Source: Paraspadella gotoi | Lineage: Eukaryota > Chaetognatha | Length of the DNA: 64,000 nt | NCBI GenBank assembly: GCA_051294375.1 | Contig: CM119271.1 | Location: forward strand, 16,454,212 to 16,518,211 | Reading direction: 5' to 3' | Part shown: piece by piece, positions 59,301 through 64,000 of the stretch | Position numbering within the stretch: the first letter of the stretch is position 1 | Layout of the letters: every line of letters begins with the position of its first letter | Notes under the pieces: generated by a model | Told to the model about the DNA's origin: nothing | The model's database searches: none | What the model saw: only the letters and a program-made list of their open reading frames with translations | Translations under genes and position numbers: made by a program

Positions 59301-61773
59301 AATTAATTATTACCATTTTATAAATTTCTAAATTTACTTTCATTTGTTTATGTCGTATTTTTTCTTATTTTTTTACACTCGTTTTGTTTCAAAATTTAAG
59401 CCTTCTTTGTATAATGAAATAGTTGAGATTGACAAAAAGTGTCGCGATAATATTATGACATCTGAAGCGAACCCGTTTGACGGCTGTGATCCCGTAGGCG
59501 TGGCCCTGGACGAGCCCATTGTCGAGTTTAGCTTCCATCTCTTCGGCGGACTTGGCGGAGATGGCCGCGGCGAGTAGGGCTTCGCGCGAATGGGCTTCCT
59601 GATAAATGAAACAATATTTAAATACTAATTCTACAAATGTATTCATCATTTTGAAAATCTTACTAAAATTTTATATTGAATTAGAAATCAAAAAAGATGA
59701 ATATGAAACAACAACAACAATAACAACAACAACAATAACAACAACAACAATAACAAACAATACCAACGAAAGGTTAAAAAAAACTATGATAAAAAGTTTA
59801 CAAAACATCAAAAACTCACTCTCTCTCACACTTTTCTATAAATTTTCTCGTTTTTGTCATTTATTTTAAGATTTTACTTGTTTGTTTATTTTCTTATTTT
59901 CCAAATAATAATTATAATAAAGAGGAAAACAAAACTCCAAAGACCTTGAGCTTCTGAAAAAGCTCTTCTCTCTCCTCCTCCCGTTCGACGTAATTGTCCT
60001 CCACCAGATCGATTGGCTCCGCGACGCCTCCGGTGAAGTCGACGAGCGCTTCCGCAAGATTGCCTCCGTCGAGGACTTCGTAGCAGCTGTGGACCTTGTG
60101 GAGATGAGAGAGGAGGGTGTAGAGATGAGAGAGGAGNNNNNNNNNNNNNNNNNNNNNNNNNNNNNNNNNNNNNNNNNNNNNNNNNNNNNNNNNNNNNNNN
60201 NNNNNNNNNNNNNNNNNGGTTGTGGAGATGAGAGAGGAGGGTTTGGAGAATGAGAGAGGGTGTGGGAGATGAGAGAGGAGGGTGTGGAGATGAGAGAAGA
60301 GGGTGTGGAGATGAGAGAGGAGGGTGTGGAGATGGAGAGAAGAGGGTGTGGAGATGAAGAGTGGGTGTGGAGATGAGAGAGGAGGGTGTGGAGATGAGAG
60401 AGGAGGGTGTGGAGATGAGAGAAGAGGGTGGAGATGAGAGAGGAGGGTGTGGAGATGAGAGAGGAGGTGTGGAGATGAAAGAGGAGGGTTGAAGATGAAA
60501 GAAGAGGATGTGAGGAGAGGAGAGAAGAGGAATGATGTAGATGATGGAGAGGAGGGTGTGAGAGATAGAGAGAGAGGGTGTGGAGATGAGAGAGGAGGGT
60601 GTGAGATGAGAGAGAGAGGGTGTGGAGATGAGAGAGAGAGGGTGTGAGATGAGAGAGAGAGGGTGTGGAAGCATGTGAAAAGAGAGAGGAGGGTGTGGAG
60701 ATGAGAGAGGAGGGTGTGGAGAAGAATTGGGATTTCAGAAAAAAACCAGAAACCGTGACAATCCTCACCTTTGCGTAATTCTTGACCAGCAGCTAATCTT
60801 CACCTTGGCGTAAGCCTTCTTCAGCAGCCAATCCTCACCTTGGCGTAAGCCTTCTCCAGCAGCCAATCCTCACCTTTGCATAATTCTTGACAGCAGCCCA
60901 TTCTCACCTTGGCGTAAGCCTTCTCCAGCAGCGCGCTCCAGAACTCGTTCCTCTCTTTGGAATGGATAAAGATAAGTTGGCCATCGACGGTCGGCAGTCG
61001 ATCGTCGATCACAACGTCGATCCATTCACCAAATTGCCAAAAGTGAAAGTGGAAGATTCCGGCATAAGGATTCTTTTCCTCCCATTCTTGTCCGGAGGGA
61101 ACGATCTTAAAAAAGGGGTTTGAGGTTTGAGAAGGAGGGGTGAGATGTATATTCATATATATTCATATATAAATTCATATATATACAATTGAAACATTCT
61201 TTGAAACTTTATTCCAATTCATTAAATACGGAAACCAGTTACTCTGGGAGTGAATAAAGGAGACTGTGAGAGAGTCTTGATTGAAAGCTTGCAGCGACAT
61301 TATGTCATTATCTTGTAAAAGGGATGGAGAGTTGTAGACCTTGATTCGCAAAATCCAGTCCAAAATCAAGGTCAAGATACGTATATTTTTCAGAATTATT
61401 TTATACATTTTCTCTCTCTATCTCTCTCTCTCTCTTTCGTATGGATCATATCATTTTACAGGATTATTTTATACATATTTTCTCTCTCTCTCTTTCTCTC
61501 TCTCTCTCTCCTCTCTCTCTTTTCTCCTTTCGTATGGACAGTATCATTTTTCAGGATTATTTTATACATATTTCTCTCTCTTCCCCTCTTCTTCTCTCTC
61601 TCTCTCTCTCCTCTCTCTCTTTCTCTTCGTATGGACCGTATCATTTTTCAGGATTATTTTATTACATATTTTCTCTCTCTTCCTCTCTCTCTCTCTCTCC
61701 TCTCTCTCTTTCTCTTTCTCTTTCGTATGAGATATCATTTTTCAGACGAGTTTATACATATCTTTCTCTCTCT

Positions 61774-61840
<67 letters not shown>

Positions 61841-61903
61841 CTCTCTTTCGTATGGACCAGTATCATTTTTCAGGATTATTTTATACATATTTTCTCTCTC
61901 TTC

Positions 61904-61934
<31 letters not shown>

Positions 61935-62043
61935 CTCTCTTTCTCTTTCGTATGGACCGTATCATTTTTCAGGATTATTTTATACATATTTTCTCTCTCT
62001 TCCTCTCTCCTCCTATTCTCTCTTTCTCTCTCTTTCTCTCTCT

Positions 62044-62084
<41 letters not shown>

Positions 62085-63025
62085 TCTCTCTCTCTCACTC
62101 CACCCTACCTCCTTCAAAATCTTCTTCTTCGTCGCCAACACCGAAGTCGCAGCCACGAGCCAACAATTCCCCAACCGCCCTTGAGAGACATCGCCCGAAG
62201 AACTTCCATCCACGAACAACTTGGGGTCGTCGCAGATCTCGGATGGACGTTTCCATTCCACGGCGCCAGCCTGTTGGAATTTAAGAACAAGTGGTTGCTC
62301 ATTTTTCTTTTGTTTATATCGAACTGGATCAATGTCTGGCTTTTTCTGTCCGAGACGGTGGGTCTTTCAGACTTTCTCTTTCACAAACTGTCCGATGATC
62401 ATCACTGGGCGCTATTTTCCGAAAGTTCCCCAGTTCAAGTCATTAATAAAGTATTAAGTTTTAACCAAATATATAATCTTATATATTTTATTCAATCGAT
62501 GACTGAATTTTTAATTTTAATTTTAATCCATAACTCTATCCCCTAACCCAAAACCAAAATCTGTTACCCTTATCCAAAACCGAATAACTAACCTGATCTC
62601 TAACTTAAATCGCTAACCTAACCAAACCTTAACTGAATCATGAATATAAACCAAACCTATTCTTAACTCTTAACTAAATATTTAAATATTGTCTTAAGAC
62701 TATTGTTTATAAACAAATAAACTTTATTTTCTTTTTAATATTTTTATATAAAAATAAATTCTGAATATGAACTGTGTCACCTTTGGAAAACATGGCCCAT
62801 CTCTGTATGTCTCCCGCCATATCTTACTCTGTGTCTACATCTGACAGACAGACGGACTGACTGAAACTCTCACAGACAGACAGACCGATCTAGTACCTTT
62901 CCCGGCGTAAAGAAAAGACTGGAATCTACGGCTGGGAACTCCGGATCCTCGAAGAGCGTGCCCGAGTCGGTCGAGGATTTTTTGAGGCTCTCAAAGTCTT
63001 GACCTTTAAAGGGTTTGACCGGCAT
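54419..63025 (-). CDS. CAPN5: Calpain-5/TRA-3-type cysteine protease
   Basis: A complete 12-exon gene: 62897-63025 (ATG 63023-63025), 62109-62270, 60908-61105, 59945-60094, 59460-59598, 58917-59034, 58280-58458, 56135-56337, 55611-55760, 55123-55248, 54839-54958, 54419-54676 (stop). All phases agree. The product is about 643 residues; human CAPN5 has 640. Protease core: catalytic Cys at about 79 ([11 protein letters not shown]), His at about 246 ([10 protein letters not shown]), Asn at about 282 (MIRLRNPWG). [20 protein letters not shown] and [16 protein letters not shown] are family hallmarks. The middle beta-sandwich domain ([20 protein letters not shown]) is followed by a C-terminal C2-like domain ([20 protein letters not shown]) in place of EF hands, which defines the calpain-5/6 branch. 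A cytosolic Ca2+-dependent protease expected to be active. The exon 5 donor (59460) is the least certain boundary. Confidence 0.97.
55860..56134. repeat. AAAAG microsatellite in calpain intron 8
   Basis: A purine-rich tract with about 17 AAAAG units at 56015-56100, abutting the exon 8 donor. Confidence 0.95.
56341..56775. mobile_element. GA array and TIR-element remnant in calpain intron 7
   Basis: The GA array (56346-56400) abuts the exon 8 acceptor on the minus strand. It is followed by AACAAGTTTGAGCAAACAAC and GTCGGATCTGTCC (left end), AATT arrays, and the right TIR (56680-56772, GCAGATCCGACTAAAAA). This is a short deleted copy of the family at 12020 and 24650. Confidence 0.75.
56880..57440. 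mobile_element. MITE interrupted by a family 2 SINE (57033-57245)
   Basis: MITE sequence of the 17279 family (CAGGTCGTCTGGGAGTTAAT onward) is broken within its TATGTCATTATCTTG segment by a full family 2 SINE and resumes at about 57270. The break point also shows several extra TATGTCATTATCTTGC units. Confidence 0.8.
57665..57775. repeat. Tandem GATGCGATGATAGTCATTCA repeat
   Basis: The reverse complement of the array at 18718-18890, within calpain intron 7. Confidence 0.8.
60095..60907. repeat. Calpain intron 3: 20-bp minisatellite, gap and repeated splice-site sequence
   Basis: About 25-30 units of GGTGTGGAGATGAGAGAGGA (60095-60720), broken by the gap at 60137-60217. Then 60760-60907 carries four to five copies of a ~33-66-bp unit that includes the exon 3 donor boundary (TCACCTTGGCGTAAGCCTTC on the plus strand). 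Long frames across this region are repeat products. Confidence 0.9.
60137..60217. other. Assembly gap (81 N)
   Basis: Undetermined bases inside the calpain intron 3 minisatellite, 43 bases from the exon 4 acceptor. Confidence 0.99.
61187..61345. mobile_element. MITE fragment in calpain intron 2
   Basis: Part of the 17279 family (ACAATTGAAACATTCTTTGA ... GACATTATGTCATTATCTTG). Confidence 0.75.
61390..62100. repeat. ~100-bp tandem repeat built on CT microsatellite in calpain intron 2
   Basis: Six to seven units, each with CGTATGGACCGTATCATTTT and CAGGATTATTTTATACATAT, separated by CT arrays of varied length. The Ser/Leu-rich frames here are not genes. Confidence 0.95.
62510..62690. repeat. 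Degenerate CTAACC-type tract in calpain intron 1
   Basis: Irregular CCTAACC/CTAACT units similar to those in VMAT introns 3 and 7. Confidence 0.55.
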
Positions 63026-64000
63026 GATGGAGACGAAGGAGGTATGTAATTGGATTCAGTGGTAAAGGACGAGACGTCCGAGGATGTAATTAGATTTAGT
63101 GTTAAAATAATCGTTTGGAAGTAAAAAAGACTTTGGTTTGACTAACGATTTAGTTTATAATGATTTTTGATCTGCGGATTTAAAAAAGTGATTTTAAACA
63201 TTTTATTCAGAAAAAACCATCATGGTAAAAAATACCCGAATAAAAAATACAACTGATTTAAAGAAAATGAGTATTTTCTCTCAGACGAAATACGTCAAAA
63301 CAATAAAATCGTCAAAAGTAAAAAATGGATATAGACATCGGTGTTTTTAAAAAATGGAACGTGGAACAAGTGAGAAAATTTAAAAAACATTTTAATGTCA
63401 TATGAACCAATTCCCAAATCAAAGGTAATGTGATATTGTAATACAAAAACGTGGTGTAAATAAAGTAAAAAAAAGGTGAAAAATTACCCAAACTTTTCCG
63501 TATAAAAACGAAAGAAGGCATGTGACATGACAGTATTAAAAAGAACAAGTCATTATTAACAAGATCGGTCCATCAAATGTGTTGCGCCGCAGTGACTTTC
63601 TTTTCACATGTGATCTCGTGACTATGAAATTTATGTATAACAAACGTCTTATGGTTGATCACTCTGTAAAGTTTCAACTCAAACAACCCGACATTACAAG
63701 AAATATGCCGCATTTACTTTTTGATTTAGATATATTTAGTCAGATAAGTATTCACTAAAATGACTCTGTATTTTGTGAATTATGCCGCATTACATTTTAT
63801 CCCGAGTATTTCCATGTATTTTTGACATGTACTGCATTGGAATTCTCTCTTTTACTTTTTAAAGTTTATATAAGATTTCTTTAAAAAAACAATAGGTAGC
63901 GCTAGCAGTCGCTTAGATTTGAAGGTATTTCCTGTCATAACAAAGTATAGGCGAGTTATGTACTTTTTATCGTAAGTGGGACAGACCGTTGGACAGACAT
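63026..64000. other. 5' flank of the calpain gene
   Basis: AT-rich. It probably holds the promoter and 5' UTR, but no TATA box, initiator or upstream exon can be supported by eye. No other gene is seen. Confidence 0.5.

Noticed and set aside
59866-60768. 300-residue Ser/Leu/His/Pro frame on the minus strand
   Set aside because: It runs through the gap and the 20-bp minisatellite of calpain intron 3; only the exon 4 part (59945-60094) is coding, in another frame of meaning.
61341-62284. Ser/Leu-rich frames of up to 247 residues on the plus strand
   Set aside because: They are translations of CT microsatellite; the real coding content at 62109-62270 is calpain exon 2 on the minus strand.

Overview
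The window is a stretch of animal nuclear DNA, most likely from an invertebrate bilaterian. The genes are split by short GT-AG introns, they include a vesicular monoamine transporter and a calpain-5/TRA-3 type protease, and they sit in AT-rich, very repeat-rich DNA. Repeats include microsatellites, minisatellites, tRNA-derived SINEs, Tc1/mariner-type elements, MITEs and foldback repeats. Two runs of N (503-527 and 60137-60217), many one-base length differences between repeat copies and one probable homopolymer frameshift suggest a lightly polished long-read assembly. I cannot name the species.

Layout. 1-9,250: essentially gene-free low-complexity DNA (purine/pyrimidine tracts, a 17-bp minisatellite present twice, three tRNA-like repeats, AATA, GAC/GTC and GA arrays). 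9,289-11,475 (-): a small two-exon membrane protein gene with a dead Tc1-like transposon in its intron. 12,000-20,400: AT-rich intergenic DNA with a TIR element, a long hairpin MITE and other repeats. 20,425-27,735: a tandem duplication of about 2.7 kb. The downstream copy holds the 3' exon of an 8-helix, MS4A-like membrane protein gene, whose 5' exon is at about 24,358-24,642; the upstream copy lacks that exon and is frameshifted. 29,000-30,900: remains of an LTR-type element interrupted by eleven units of a ~68-bp satellite. 31,000-36,000: nested repeats, SINEs and foldback repeats.

38,181-45,192 (+): a vesicular monoamine transporter (SLC18 family, nine coding exons recognised, N-terminus unresolved). 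48,329-52,481 (-): a type I membrane protein with signal peptide, Ig-like extracellular part, transmembrane helix and cytoplasmic tail (six exons). 54,419-63,025 (-): a complete 12-exon calpain-5/TRA-3 homologue of about 643 residues with its full Cys/His/Asn triad and C-terminal C2 domain. The genes are functionally unrelated; nothing indicates an operon or gene cluster beyond the local duplication.

The least expected signal is a set of hammerhead-ribozyme-like cores (CTGATGA, hairpin, GAAA, ACATGT, C) in dispersed or foldback repeats at 23.54, 35.75, 37.36 and 42.87 kb. They resemble the ribozymes of Penelope-like elements and animal retrozymes. Other points of note are tandemly multiplied splice-site sequences at both ends of calpain intron 3, an apparent transposon-made intron in the 8-helix gene, and a high share of AAG 3' splice sites.
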